In this document: positions 41,356-48,723 of the stretch, in pieces | How the letters are laid out: each line of letters begins with the position of its first letter | Position numbering within the stretch: the first letter of the stretch is position 1 | Assembly (NCBI RefSeq): GCF_000381925.1 | Contig: NZ_KB907310.1 | Location: forward strand, 186,001-250,000 | Length of the DNA stretch: 64,000 nucleotides | Direction: 5' to 3' | DNA from: Nocardia sp. BMG111209 | Lineage (GTDB): Bacteria > Actinomycetota > Actinomycetes > Mycobacteriales > Mycobacteriaceae | Notes under the pieces: model-generated | The model's input: only the letters and a program-made list of their open reading frames with translations | What the model was told of the DNA's origin: nothing | The model's database searches: none | Program-made: the position numbers and the translations under genes

Positions 41356-41405
41356 GAGAGCAATGCTCTCTCGGATTGGTCCCGTTTGTCAAGAGCGGTG
41401 CTCTC
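41356..41405. promoter_or_regulatory. Paired palindromic operator upstream of the YrdB-like gene
   Basis: GAGAGCAATGCTCTC (41356-41370) is a perfect palindrome about a central A. AAGAGCGGTGCTCTC (41391-41405) matches it at 12 of 15 positions, 35 bases on. AGAGC-n3-GCTCT is a pattern often bound by TetR-family repressors. No regulator gene is adjacent. Confidence 0.65.
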
Positions 41406-41503
41406 GCGGCGAATCTCGTTCCATCCGTGGGGGTTACGGCTTCGAATACGTGGTGATCGACGCTGCCTGATGAATTGGTTGGGGCTCGGAACGGAGTTGC
41501 GGC

Positions 41504-42265
41504 ATGGTTCAGGAACTGATCGCCGCCCTGGTGGGCGCGCTGCTCGCGGTGGTGGTACTGGTTGCGGGGGACCGGATGCGCCCGGCCGCCTGGCGGCAGA
41601 CCAGCGACGAGGCCTCGGGCACCCTGGCGCTGGACGTCATCAAGACGTTCTTCACCGCCGTCGTCGCCTTCGTCGTGGTCATCTGCTGGCAGCAGTACCA
41701 GAACGCGCACAACCACACCGTCACCGAGGCGAAGGGTCTGGTCGAGACCTATTTCGCGGCCCACAACATGGCCGAACCCGATCGGGATCAGGTGCAGCGA
41801 CTCGTGCGCGGCTACACCGAACAGGTGGTCGGCCCGGAGTGGACCACCATGAGCCGCAACGGCCGCCTCAGCCCGTCCGCGCAGTCGATGCTGGACAACC
41901 TCCGCGACGCCGTGGCGCAACAGCATCCGCAGGATCAGGCGGCCACGGACGCACGCGCGTCGGCCCAGGCGGCGCTGGTCAAGGTCGCCGACGCCCGTAG
42001 CGACCGCGGCGTGGACGCGGGCCAGGGTGTTCCCGGATTCCTCTTCGTCGCATTGATATTCGGCACGGTGCTGCTGTTGTTCAGTCCGGTGCTCTCCGGC
42101 ACCCGGGTCACCTGGCGCAGCGTGCTGATGACCGCGGTACTCGGTGTGGTGATCGCCTCGGCGCTGTTGCAAATCCACAACTTCGAAAGGCCGTTCTCCC
42201 ACACCATCAGCGTTCCGCGCGACGCCTTCGAATTCGCGCTCGCGCGCTACCAGCACATCGGCTGA
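41504..42265 (+). CDS. DUF4239 (bestrophin-like) membrane protein
   Basis: A 253-residue protein with an N-terminal helix (LIAALVGALLAVVVLVAGDRM), a second near LDVIKTFFTAVVAFVVVICWQQYQ, a soluble helical middle part, and two C-terminal helices (FLFVALIFGTVLLLFSPVL, VLMTAVLGVVIASALLQIHNFERPF). The final LQIHNFERPFSHTISVPRDAFEFAL is the hallmark of DUF4239. Relatives are described as bestrophin-like, but channel activity is not established. The next gene begins 2 bases after its stop, suggesting joint expression. Confidence 0.8.
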   Translation: MVQELIAALVGALLAVVVLVAGDRMRPAAWRQTSDEASGTLALDVIKTFFTAVVAFVVVICWQQYQNAHNHTVTEAKGLVETYFAAHNMAEPDRDQVQRLVRGYTEQVVGPEWTTMSRNGRLSPSAQSMLDNLRDAVAQQHPQDQAATDARASAQAALVKVADARSDRGVDAGQGVPGFLFVALIFGTVLLLFSPVLSGTRVTWRSVLMTAVLGVVIASALLQIHNFERPFSHTISVPRDAFEFALARYQHIG

Positions 42266-42267
42266 CC

Positions 42268-43212
42268 ATGTTCCCTCGACGAATCGGGTTGATGCCCATG
42301 GGTTTCGCGATCGTGCCGGGCGCCGCGCAGGTGGTCGGCGGTTGTGCCGTGGCGATGCTGCTGTCGACGGGTGTGGCCGCGGCCGACCCGGGCCCGATCG
42401 CCGGCGTCTCGACCGGCAGCGCCTTGACCGGATCGGGCGGCACAGGCAGCGGTGCGACCGGCTCCGGCGTCGGCAGTGACGACTCCGGCGGTGTGGATTC
42501 CGGTAGCGCGCTGAGCCTGCACCCACCGGCTGTGGACGAGACCGCGCGTCGCCAGGAGAAGATCCTGTCCCGCCCGGTGACCCATGCCACGCCGCAGCCC
42601 GCCGAACCGGCCGAACCGGCGGACGAGGTCGCGGCCGCCGCACCGGTCGGCCCGGACTCCGGCAGCGTCCAAACCGCTTGTGCCGGTAGCGCGGTCACCG
42701 GACTGGGCCTGATCCTGCTCGGGGTACTGACCGGCAGCGGCACCGGTAGCGGCACCGGTGGGAGCAGCCTGGTCGGCACCGGTTCCGGCGGTTCCAGCCT
42801 GGTGGGCTTCGGCTCGGGCGGATCCAGTCTGGTGGGTACCGGTTCCAGCGGTTCGGCCCTCGGCAGTGCCGCCGTGGGCAGCGCGGTCACCGGCAGCGCG
42901 ATCATCACCTGCCTGCTGCCCGGCCCGCCCCCGCCCGTTCCCGAACTGCCCCTACAGATCGGCCCCCCACCAGCACCCGTCCTGCCGATCTTCTTCCCAC
43001 CGGCCCCCGTGCCCGCCGCACCCGCGCCGCCACCGCCGCCCGCACCCACGCCACCACCCCCGAAATGGCAGGCTCATCCGATCGCCACCGAACAGCCGGC
43101 CGCGGACGACGTCGCATGGAATTTGCTGGAACTGATGGCCGTCCTGGTGTCCACGGTGCTGATCGGCGTCCGGACCCGCACCGCCGAAGCCCGCGCACGC
43201 CGTCCCGTCTGA
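42268..43212 (+). CDS. Gly/Ser/Pro-rich exported membrane-anchored protein
   Basis: A 314-residue protein of low complexity. A hydrophobic N-terminal segment (VVGGCAVAMLLSTGVAAADPG) looks like a signal peptide cut near AAADP. A Gly/Ser/Thr-rich region contains a 10-residue tandem repeat of the GSSLVGTGSG type. A long Pro-rich stretch (about residues 225-270) and a final membrane helix (LLELMAVLVSTVLIGVRTRTAEARARRPV) with a basic end follow. It is probably anchored in the membrane with its repeat region in the cell wall. No family is recognised. ATG 42268 may not be the true start; ATG 42298 is possible. Confidence 0.65.
   Translation: MFPRRIGLMPMGFAIVPGAAQVVGGCAVAMLLSTGVAAADPGPIAGVSTGSALTGSGGTGSGATGSGVGSDDSGGVDSGSALSLHPPAVDETARRQEKILSRPVTHATPQPAEPAEPADEVAAAAPVGPDSGSVQTACAGSAVTGLGLILLGVLTGSGTGSGTGGSSLVGTGSGGSSLVGFGSGGSSLVGTGSSGSALGSAAVGSAVTGSAIITCLLPGPPPPVPELPLQIGPPPAPVLPIFFPPAPVPAAPAPPPPPAPTPPPPKWQAHPIATEQPAADDVAWNLLELMAVLVSTVLIGVRTRTAEARARRPV
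42760..42849 (+). repeat. 30-bp tandem repeat in the Gly/Ser-rich gene
   Basis: Three imperfect 30-bp units (42760, 42790, 42820) encode GSSLVGTGSG, GSSLVGFGSG and GSSLVGTGSS. A fourth begins and then diverges. Units differ at several silent sites, so the repeat is old or under protein-level selection. Confidence 0.85.
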
Positions 43213-43217
43213 CCTCT

Positions 43218-43350
43218 GCCGGTCACCGCTGGTATCGGTCGGGTGGTATCTGGTCGTTGCCGGTCGGGTCGGCATCGGCCGGGCGAGTACCGGATCGGTG
43301 TTGGTCGGGCGGGTATCGGGTCGGTGTCGGTCGGCGGGGACCGAGTCTGG
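43218..43350. repeat. Degenerate G/T-rich repeat region
   Basis: Between two genes, the bases are built from recurring GGTCGGG, GGTATCGG and GGATCGGTG blocks with irregular spacing. No regular unit length or convincing gene is visible. Confidence 0.5.
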
Positions 43351-43429
43351 TGTCGGATGGTGCGTGGACAAATCCCGATCCCGCCGGGTATGAAAAGTAG
43401 AACACGTTTCATTCGCGGCAGGAGTTGGT

Positions 43430-43900
43430 ATGGACAGCGCAACCATGGGTGAACTGGTGATGGCCGGTTTCCGGAAACTGGGATTCATCCAGTTCGCCGG
43501 CATCGACAGCGTCGAATACCTGCCCGGCCGCAGCGCCGTCGCGATGGCTCCGCAGCCGGAACATCTCAATCACAACGGGGATCTGCATGCCGCGATCCTG
43601 TTCGGGCTGGCCGAGACGGCGGCGATGGGTGCGGCGATCTCCGGAATCGTGGATCTGATGGGGGAGGCGTTCATCGTCGCGCGCGACGGTCGCATCGAGT
43701 ATCTGGCCCGCGCGAAGGGCGAGGCGGGCCCGATCCGGGCCACCGCGGAACTGACGGCGGCAGAACTGGATCGGGCCCGCTCCGGGATCGAGGGTGGGGA
43801 GTCGGTCGAATTGGCGGTGCCGGTGGATCTCACCGACAACACCGGGAAATCCGTCGCCGCGGCGTCGTTCACCGCGGTGATCCGGCCGCGCCGGAAGTAG
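43430..43900 (+). CDS. Hot-dog thioesterase-like protein (PaaI/DUF4442 type)
   Basis: A 156-residue single hot-dog domain. The segment HLNHNGDLHAAILFGLAETAAMGAA places the conserved H-N-G-D-x-H and a downstream Glu at the start of the central helix, as in acyl-CoA thioesterases of the PaaI/YiiD kind. The C-terminal strand DNTGKSVAAASFTAVIRP is also typical. The substrate is unknown. ATG 43430 is preceded by GGCAGGAG, a good site. It is convergent with the aldo-keto reductase gene, 6 bases apart. Confidence 0.75.
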   Translation: MDSATMGELVMAGFRKLGFIQFAGIDSVEYLPGRSAVAMAPQPEHLNHNGDLHAAILFGLAETAAMGAAISGIVDLMGEAFIVARDGRIEYLARAKGEAGPIRATAELTAAELDRARSGIEGGESVELAVPVDLTDNTGKSVAAASFTAVIRPRRK

Positions 43901-43906
43901 CCCGGC

Positions 43907-44920
43907 TCAGCGCTCGCTGTCCAGCATCGCCATCTGTGCCTCGGCGTAGCGTCCGCCCGCCACCTGTTCGGCGGGCACCGCCGCCTCGATCTCCGCGATC
44001 TCGTCCTCGGTGAGCCGGATGTCCAGCGCCGCGGCGCTCTCGGACCAGCGCGCCGGGGTCCGGGCGCCGATGACGGGGACGATATCGGCGCCGCGGGACA
44101 GGACCCAGGCGATCGCGAGCTGGGCCACGGTCGCGCCGCGCCGGTCGGCGATCGTGGCCAGCGCCTCCACCAGCCGCAGGTTGGCGGTGAGGTTGTCGCC
44201 CTGGAACCGCGGGCTGTGGGCCCGGAAGTCACCCGGATCGAAGGTCCGCCGGTCGCGCAGCGAATCGCTGAGCAGGCCGCGGGACAGCACGCCGTAGGCG
44301 GTGATCGCGATGCCGAGTTCCCGGGTGGTCGGCAGGATGTCACGTTCGATGCCGCGGGAGAGCAGCGAATACTCGATCTGCAGATCGGCGATCGGATGGA
44401 CGGCGGCGGCCCGGCGGATCGTCTCCGCGCCGACCTCGGACAGCCCGATGTGGCGGACGTAGCCGGCCTCGACCATCTCGGCGATCGCGCCGATGGTCTC
44501 CTCGATCGGCACGTTCGGGTCGAGCCGGGCCGGTCGGTAGATGTCGATGTGATCGACACCGAGCCGTTGCAGCGAATACCCCAGGAAGTTGCGGACCGCG
44601 GCCGGGCGGCTGTCGAAACCACCCCAGCTGTTGTCCGGTCCGCGCAGCCCGCCGAATTTGACGCTGAGCAGGTAGTCCTCCCGCTTGCGATCGGCCAGGG
44701 CCCGGCCGAGCAGCATCTCGTTGTGGCCGAAGCCGTAGAAATCGCCGGTATCGATCAGATTCGCGCCCGAGTCCAGTGCGGCGTGCACGGTCGCGATCGA
44801 CTGCGCCTCGTCGGAGGCGCCGTAGGTGCCGGACATGCTCATGCCGCCGAGGCCGATACGGCCGACCAGGGGGCCGGTGAGGCCCAGTTGCACCCGGTCC
44901 ATCGTGGTTGAGTTGGTCAT
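43907..44920 (-). CDS. Aldo/keto reductase
   Basis: A 337-residue TIM-barrel NADPH oxidoreductase. The family is clear from LGLGGMSMSG-like opening, LIDTGDFYGFGHNEMLLGRAL (catalytic Asp and Tyr), SVKFGG (Lys) and the cofactor-binding GLSEVG and late VPVIGART segments. The fourth tetrad residue, usually His, falls in DIYRPARLDP, where no His is present. This is common in this actinobacterial subgroup but may alter activity. It is divergent from an XRE regulator with a double palindrome between them, which suggests local control. ATG 44920 is chosen. Confidence 0.9.
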   Translation of the reverse strand: MTNSTTMDRVQLGLTGPLVGRIGLGGMSMSGTYGASDEAQSIATVHAALDSGANLIDTGDFYGFGHNEMLLGRALADRKREDYLLSVKFGGLRGPDNSWGGFDSRPAAVRNFLGYSLQRLGVDHIDIYRPARLDPNVPIEETIGAIAEMVEAGYVRHIGLSEVGAETIRRAAAVHPIADLQIEYSLLSRGIERDILPTTRELGIAITAYGVLSRGLLSDSLRDRRTFDPGDFRAHSPRFQGDNLTANLRLVEALATIADRRGATVAQLAIAWVLSRGADIVPVIGARTPARWSESAAALDIRLTEDEIAEIEAAVPAEQVAGGRYAEAQMAMLDSER

Positions 44921-44971
44921 GTTCCCATCCTGGTCCCTCGATCCCGGGATCCGGCAGAGATGGGGCATCGT

Positions 44972-45016
44972 GGGATCGGCGATCCCTGTTTGACCCGGAT
45001 CGGCGATCCCTGTTTG
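44972..45016. promoter_or_regulatory. Double palindromic operator between aldo-keto reductase and XRE genes
   Basis: A 20-bp sequence GGATCGGCGATCCCTGTTTG occurs twice, exactly, at 44973-44992 and 44997-45016, with a 24-bp period. Each copy starts with the palindrome GGATC-GGC-GATCC. Both lie between divergent starts, just before the XRE gene. Confidence 0.75.
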
Positions 45017-45046
45017 GAGCGCCGGCGGGAGAGGACAGTGGAGCGC

Positions 45047-45916
45047 ATGGACCGCGACGATCTCGCCGATTTCCTGCGCCGCCGCCGCGAGCAGCTGCAG
45101 CCGTCCGACGTGGGCCTGCTGCCGGGGGTGCGCCGCCGCACCCCGGGTCTGCGGCGCGACGAGGTGGCGCTGCTGGCCGGGATGTCGACCGACTACTACA
45201 CCCGGCTCGAGCAGTCCCGCGGACCGCGGCCGTCGGTGCAGGTGCTCGGCGCGCTGGCCCGCGCGCTGCGGCTCACCGACGACGAGCGGGACCACCTGTT
45301 CCACCTGTGCGGGCACACCGCCCCGGCTCGCGGCGGCGACCGGCACGTCGGGCCGGGACTGCTGTTCCTGCTGAACAAACTCGACGACACCCCGGCCTGT
45401 GTGATCTCGGATCTCGGCGAGGTACTGACCCAGAACCGGATGCACGTCCTCATGTCCGGTGAGCGGCTGCAACACACCGGGCTGGATCGCTACATCGCCT
45501 GGCGCTGGTTCACCGATCCGGAGGTCCGCACCCGATTCCCGGACGACGCCGACCGCATCGGCCGCAAACACGTCTCGGATCTGCGCGCCACTGCCGCGCG
45601 CCGGGCCGGGGACGCCGACGTCACCGAGCTGGTGACCCGCCTGCGCGCGGCGAGCCCGGAATTCGAGCGACTGTGGAGCGACCACGAGGTCGGCGTACGG
45701 CTCAACGACACCAAACGCATCCACGATCCGCGGGTCGGTGTGCTGGACCTGATCTGCGAGACCCTGGTCACGCCGAACGCCACCCAGAAACTGCTGGTCT
45801 ACTACCCGAGACCGGGTAGCGACGCACAGCAGAAGTTGGACCTGTTGCGCGTCATCGGAACTCAGTCGCTGACGACCGAAAGTGATTCCGCCGAGCGACT
45901 TCTGGAACGCGGATAG
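45047..45916 (+). CDS. XRE-family regulator with MmyB-like ligand domain
   Basis: A 289-residue regulator. The N-terminal helix-turn-helix (residues about 8-75: LADFLRRRREQLQPSDVGLL, RRTPGLRRDEVALLAGMSTDYYTRLEQSRG) is followed by the MmyB-like/MLTR ligand-binding domain to the end (NRMHVLMSGERL to RIHDPRVGVLDLICETLVTPNATQKLLVYYPRPGS). Members often repress a divergent oxidoreductase gene and respond to small hydrophobic compounds. The divergent aldo-keto reductase fits that arrangement. ATG 45047 has GGAG 4 bases upstream. GTG 45038 is an alternative. Confidence 0.88.
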   Translation: MDRDDLADFLRRRREQLQPSDVGLLPGVRRRTPGLRRDEVALLAGMSTDYYTRLEQSRGPRPSVQVLGALARALRLTDDERDHLFHLCGHTAPARGGDRHVGPGLLFLLNKLDDTPACVISDLGEVLTQNRMHVLMSGERLQHTGLDRYIAWRWFTDPEVRTRFPDDADRIGRKHVSDLRATAARRAGDADVTELVTRLRAASPEFERLWSDHEVGVRLNDTKRIHDPRVGVLDLICETLVTPNATQKLLVYYPRPGSDAQQKLDLLRVIGTQSLTTESDSAERLLERG

Positions 45917-45931
45917 CCGGAATACGTTGTG

Positions 45932-46909
45932 TCAGCCGGTGATCCGGCGCTTGCGGGGCCGCAGTCGCAGGTTCGGCAGCGGCGGCGCCGGAATACGCCG
46001 ATCGGCCGGGTGGCCGGGAACGTCGCCGAAGCGGGTGGTGTCGTGCTGCTCCCAGGCCGTGCGCGCGGCCTCGATCTCGTCGTGACTGCGGGCGACGAAG
46101 TTCCACCACATCACCAGATCCTCGGCGAACGGCTCGCCGCCGATCAGCACCGCGTGCGCACCGCCCGGCGCGGTCAGGGATACGGATTCGCGGCCGGCCC
46201 CCAGGTACAGCAGCGGGCCCGGCGACAGGGTCACCCCGGCGACGACCGGTTCGCCGGAGACCACCAGCACGGCGTGCTCGAAGGCCGGATCCAGCGGCAG
46301 GTCGACGGCCGCACCCGGTTCGAGGGTCAGATCGGCGCCGACGATCGGGGTGTAGGCGACGGCGGGGGAGGTGGCGCCGCCGAGCGTCCCGATCAGTACG
46401 GTCGCGCGCAGGCCCGGCAGGTCGAACATCGGCAGTTCGCGATGCTGCTCGAAATGCGGGTCGATCCCGGTGCGGTCGCCGGGCAGCGCGATCCACAGTT
46501 GCAGGCCGTGCCCGGCCGGCGCGCCCGGGACGGTGTACTCGGAATGCGCGATCCCGCGCCCGGAGGTCATCAGGTTCAGCTGGCCGGGCTGGATCTCGAC
46601 ATCGGAACCGAGGCTGTCACGGTGCCGGATCCGGCCGTCGAAGGGCCAGGTCACCGTCTGCAATCCGATGTTCGGATGCGGGTCGATATCCGGCGGCAAC
46701 TCCTCGGCGGGTGCGAGCGAGCCGAAATGGTCCAGGAAGCACCAGGCGCCGACGGTGGGCAGATCCCGTTGCGGCAGAACACGTTCCACGCTCACGCCGC
46801 GCACACCCCCGAGCGGCACCACGCGGGCGGGATGCAGATCGGTGCGCGGGCCGGGTGCGGGCGCGGCCTCGCACACCGCCTCCGACGGTGCGACCTCGAG
46901 GTCGCTCAT
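45932..46909 (-). CDS. Pirin family protein
   Basis: A 325-residue bicupin. The N-terminal metal-binding signature is DPHPNIGLQTVTWPFDGRIRHRDSLG followed by LMTSGRGIAHSEYT, which supplies His and Glu ligands. The C-terminal part contains the pirin end motif MWWNFVARSHDEI. Bacterial pirins include quercetinase-like dioxygenases and redox-sensing regulators, and the role here is undecided. Its start overlaps the stop of the upstream acetyltransferase gene by 4 bases, so the two are translationally coupled. Confidence 0.9.
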   Translation of the reverse strand: MSDLEVAPSEAVCEAAPAPGPRTDLHPARVVPLGGVRGVSVERVLPQRDLPTVGAWCFLDHFGSLAPAEELPPDIDPHPNIGLQTVTWPFDGRIRHRDSLGSDVEIQPGQLNLMTSGRGIAHSEYTVPGAPAGHGLQLWIALPGDRTGIDPHFEQHRELPMFDLPGLRATVLIGTLGGATSPAVAYTPIVGADLTLEPGAAVDLPLDPAFEHAVLVVSGEPVVAGVTLSPGPLLYLGAGRESVSLTAPGGAHAVLIGGEPFAEDLVMWWNFVARSHDEIEAARTAWEQHDTTRFGDVPGHPADRRIPAPPLPNLRLRPRKRRITG

Positions 46910-47217
46910 CGCTGAATTCCCTTGCCCACCACATGCGCATCGTAGTCGGGGTGCTTGTCCAGCCAGCCCTTGACGAACGGGCAGCGCGCCACGATGCCGC
47001 GGCCCCGGCCGATCACGTCGTCGACCGCCTCCCGGACCAGCGCGTTCGCCAAACCCTTACCGGTGTATTCGCTGTCGACCTCGGTGTGCACGAAGATGGT
47101 GTCGTGATCTCGCTCACGGAATTCGGCGTAGCCGGCCAGCGTATCGCCGTACCACACCTCGTAACGGTGCTGTGCGTCGTTGCGGACGACGGTCGTCGCC
47201 ACCGCCTGATCGCTCAT
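46906..47217 (-). CDS. GNAT-fold N-acetyltransferase (YjdJ/COG2388 type)
   Basis: A 103-residue minimal GNAT protein. AGYAEFRERDHDTIFVHTEVDSEYTGKGLANALVREAVDD contains the acetyl-CoA-binding GKGLA loop. RCPFVKGWLDKHPDY is the typical end of this small class. The acceptor is unknown. ATG 47217 is chosen because the frame upstream overlaps unrelated sequence. It forms a two-gene unit with pirin. The 245 bases upstream, to 47462, show no gene or clear signal. Confidence 0.85.
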   Translation of the reverse strand: MSDQAVATTVVRNDAQHRYEVWYGDTLAGYAEFRERDHDTIFVHTEVDSEYTGKGLANALVREAVDDVIGRGRGIVARCPFVKGWLDKHPDYDAHVVGKGIQR

Positions 47218-47462
47218 GCCTGCGTTCCCCTTCCGTACCCACCCTGCCGACCCCTGGTCGCCCGACTTGTGTTGCCGCGCAAGAGCATACTCACGCGCCG
47301 GTCCCCTTCCGCCGGTCGGTGTGCTGGTGAGAGCGGCCGGAGCGGTGCGCGGGCGCATGCCCGGCCGTCGAATCGTAACCATGGTCGCGGCCCTTCGCGC
47401 GTGCTGCGCTACCGAATCGAGCGGTCCGCACGGAAAGCAGTGGAAGTGACCATGTTTCGGAT

Positions 47463-47927
47463 TCAGGGCTCGGTGCGCAGCCGCCGGCCGACCTCGTCCA
47501 GTGCGATTCCGATCACATCCAACTGCTCGGGAGTCAACACATCGATGAACAATTCGCGCACCATGGCGACGTGCGCGGGCGCGGCCTGCTCCAGTTTGCG
47601 GCGGCCGGCCTCGGTGAGTACGGCGTACACCGCGCGCATATCGCTGCGGCAGGAGCGGCGGCGCACCAGCCCGGCCTGCTCCAGCCGGTCGATCTGATAG
47701 GTGAGCTTGCTCTTGGAATTCACCAGCGCGTCGGCCAGTTCGGTCATCCGCAACTCGTGGCCCGGCGCGGCCGAGAGCCGGACCAGGATCTCGTATTGCA
47801 GATGGGACAGCCCGGCATCGTGTTCCAGCTGCCGGTCGAGTCGCCGGCCGAGCAGACCGGCCGCGGTGAGGAAGGCGATCCAGGCGCGCTGCTCCCGATC
47901 GTCGAGCCACCGCGGATCACCGTCCAT
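47463..47927 (-). CDS. MarR-family transcriptional regulator
   Basis: A 154-residue winged-helix protein. The core is GLSHLQYEILVRLSAAPGHELRMTELADALVNSKSKLTYQIDRLEQAGLVRRRSCRSDMRAVYAVLTEAGRRKL, with the recognition helix at SKSKLTYQIDRLE and the wing at RRRSCRSDMR. Two Cys-free halves flank a single wing cysteine, so thiol sensing is possible but not established. A perfect 14-bp palindrome lies between its start and the divergent ribA gene, the likely operator for both. The ribA-dioxygenase unit is the probable target. Confidence 0.9.
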   Translation of the reverse strand: MDGDPRWLDDREQRAWIAFLTAAGLLGRRLDRQLEHDAGLSHLQYEILVRLSAAPGHELRMTELADALVNSKSKLTYQIDRLEQAGLVRRRSCRSDMRAVYAVLTEAGRRKLEQAAPAHVAMVRELFIDVLTPEQLDVIGIALDEVGRRLRTEP

Positions 47928-47980
47928 ATTCCGAGATTACCGCCGCACCGGCTCGGAATAACCGCACCGGGTAGCCTGTT

Positions 47981-47994
47981 GTTCAAATTTGAAC
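47981..47994. promoter_or_regulatory. Probable MarR operator
   Basis: GTTCAAATTTGAAC is a perfect 14-bp palindrome, AT-rich against a GC-rich background, 54 bases before the marR start and 30 before ribA. Its size and centre are typical of MarR sites. Confidence 0.75.
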
Positions 47995-48023
47995 TGGTAG
48001 ATCTCGCAGCTCGGAGCAGTCAT

Positions 48024-48710
48024 ATGGAGCCAGCCGCTACGGCGTCGGAGATGCCTCTTGCTACGGCGTCGGGGACGCCAATTGCTACGGCGTCGGAGAC
48101 GTCGATCGCTACCGTCCGCACCCGCGTGCGGATCCCGCTCACCTTCGGCGACGGCTACTCCGCCCCCGCCGAGGCGGTCACCTTCGACGGACTCAGTGAC
48201 GGCAGGGAGCATCTTGCCCTGATCCTCGGCGTGCCGCGACCCGGGCGGGTGCCGCTGGTGCGCCTGCACTCCGAATGCCTCACCGGCGACGTCTTCGGCT
48301 CGGCCCGCTGCGACTGCGGCCCGCAACTGCGCGAGGCGGTGCAGCGGATCTCCGAGATCGGCGGGGTGCTGCTCTACCTGCGTCAGGAGGGCCGCGACAT
48401 CGGCCTCTACAACAAACTCGACGCCTACGCCCTGCAGGACGGGGGCCTGGACACCTACCAGGCCAACGCCGCGCTGGGCCTGCCCGAGGACGGCCGCGAC
48501 TACACCCCCGCGGCCCAGATGCTGACCGCGCTGGGCCTCACCGAGATCGAGCTGCTCACCAACAATCCGGACAAGCCCCGGCAGTTGCTCGCGCTCGGTA
48601 TCGGCGTCCGCGCGGCGGTCCCCACCGGTGTGCACTCGACCCCGACCAATCTGCGCTATCTGCGCGCCAAGGTGGAGCGCACCGGGCATACCATCCGATT
48701 GATCGGCTGA
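48024..48710 (+). CDS. ribA: GTP cyclohydrolase II
   Basis: A 228-residue stand-alone RibA. Zinc ligands are in SECLTGDVFGSARCDCG and the catalytic region is LRQEGRDIGLYNKLDAYALQD. The C-terminal RAAVPTGVHSTPTNLRYLRAK is conserved. It opens the GTP ring in the first step of riboflavin synthesis. No ribB domain is attached. The first 30 residues are a non-conserved extension made of three 8-residue repeats. ATG 48024 has GGAG upstream. The gene is divergent from marR and 13 bases ahead of a dioxygenase gene, an unusual setting that suggests a specialised second copy. Confidence 0.9.
   Translation: MEPAATASEMPLATASGTPIATASETSIATVRTRVRIPLTFGDGYSAPAEAVTFDGLSDGREHLALILGVPRPGRVPLVRLHSECLTGDVFGSARCDCGPQLREAVQRISEIGGVLLYLRQEGRDIGLYNKLDAYALQDGGLDTYQANAALGLPEDGRDYTPAAQMLTALGLTEIELLTNNPDKPRQLLALGIGVRAAVPTGVHSTPTNLRYLRAKVERTGHTIRLIG
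48036..48107 (+). repeat. 24-bp tandem repeat at the ribA N-terminus
   Basis: Three 24-bp units begin at 48036, 48060 and 48084, each starting GCTACGGCGTCGG, and a partial GCTAC begins a fourth. They encode ATASEMPL, ATASGTPI and ATASETSI. If the true start were further in, the repeat would be upstream sequence instead. Confidence 0.85.
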
Positions 48711-48723
48711 AGGAGAGCACACC

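Noticed and set aside
43218..43350. Degenerate repeats considered as a CRISPR array
   Set aside because: Units are irregular and short, there are no spacers of constant length, and no cas gene is present.
42952..43569. Minus-strand frame with RPTNTDPVLARPMPTRPATTRYH repeats
   Set aside because: It reads the degenerate G/T-rich repeat and the antisense of two real genes, with no supporting domain.
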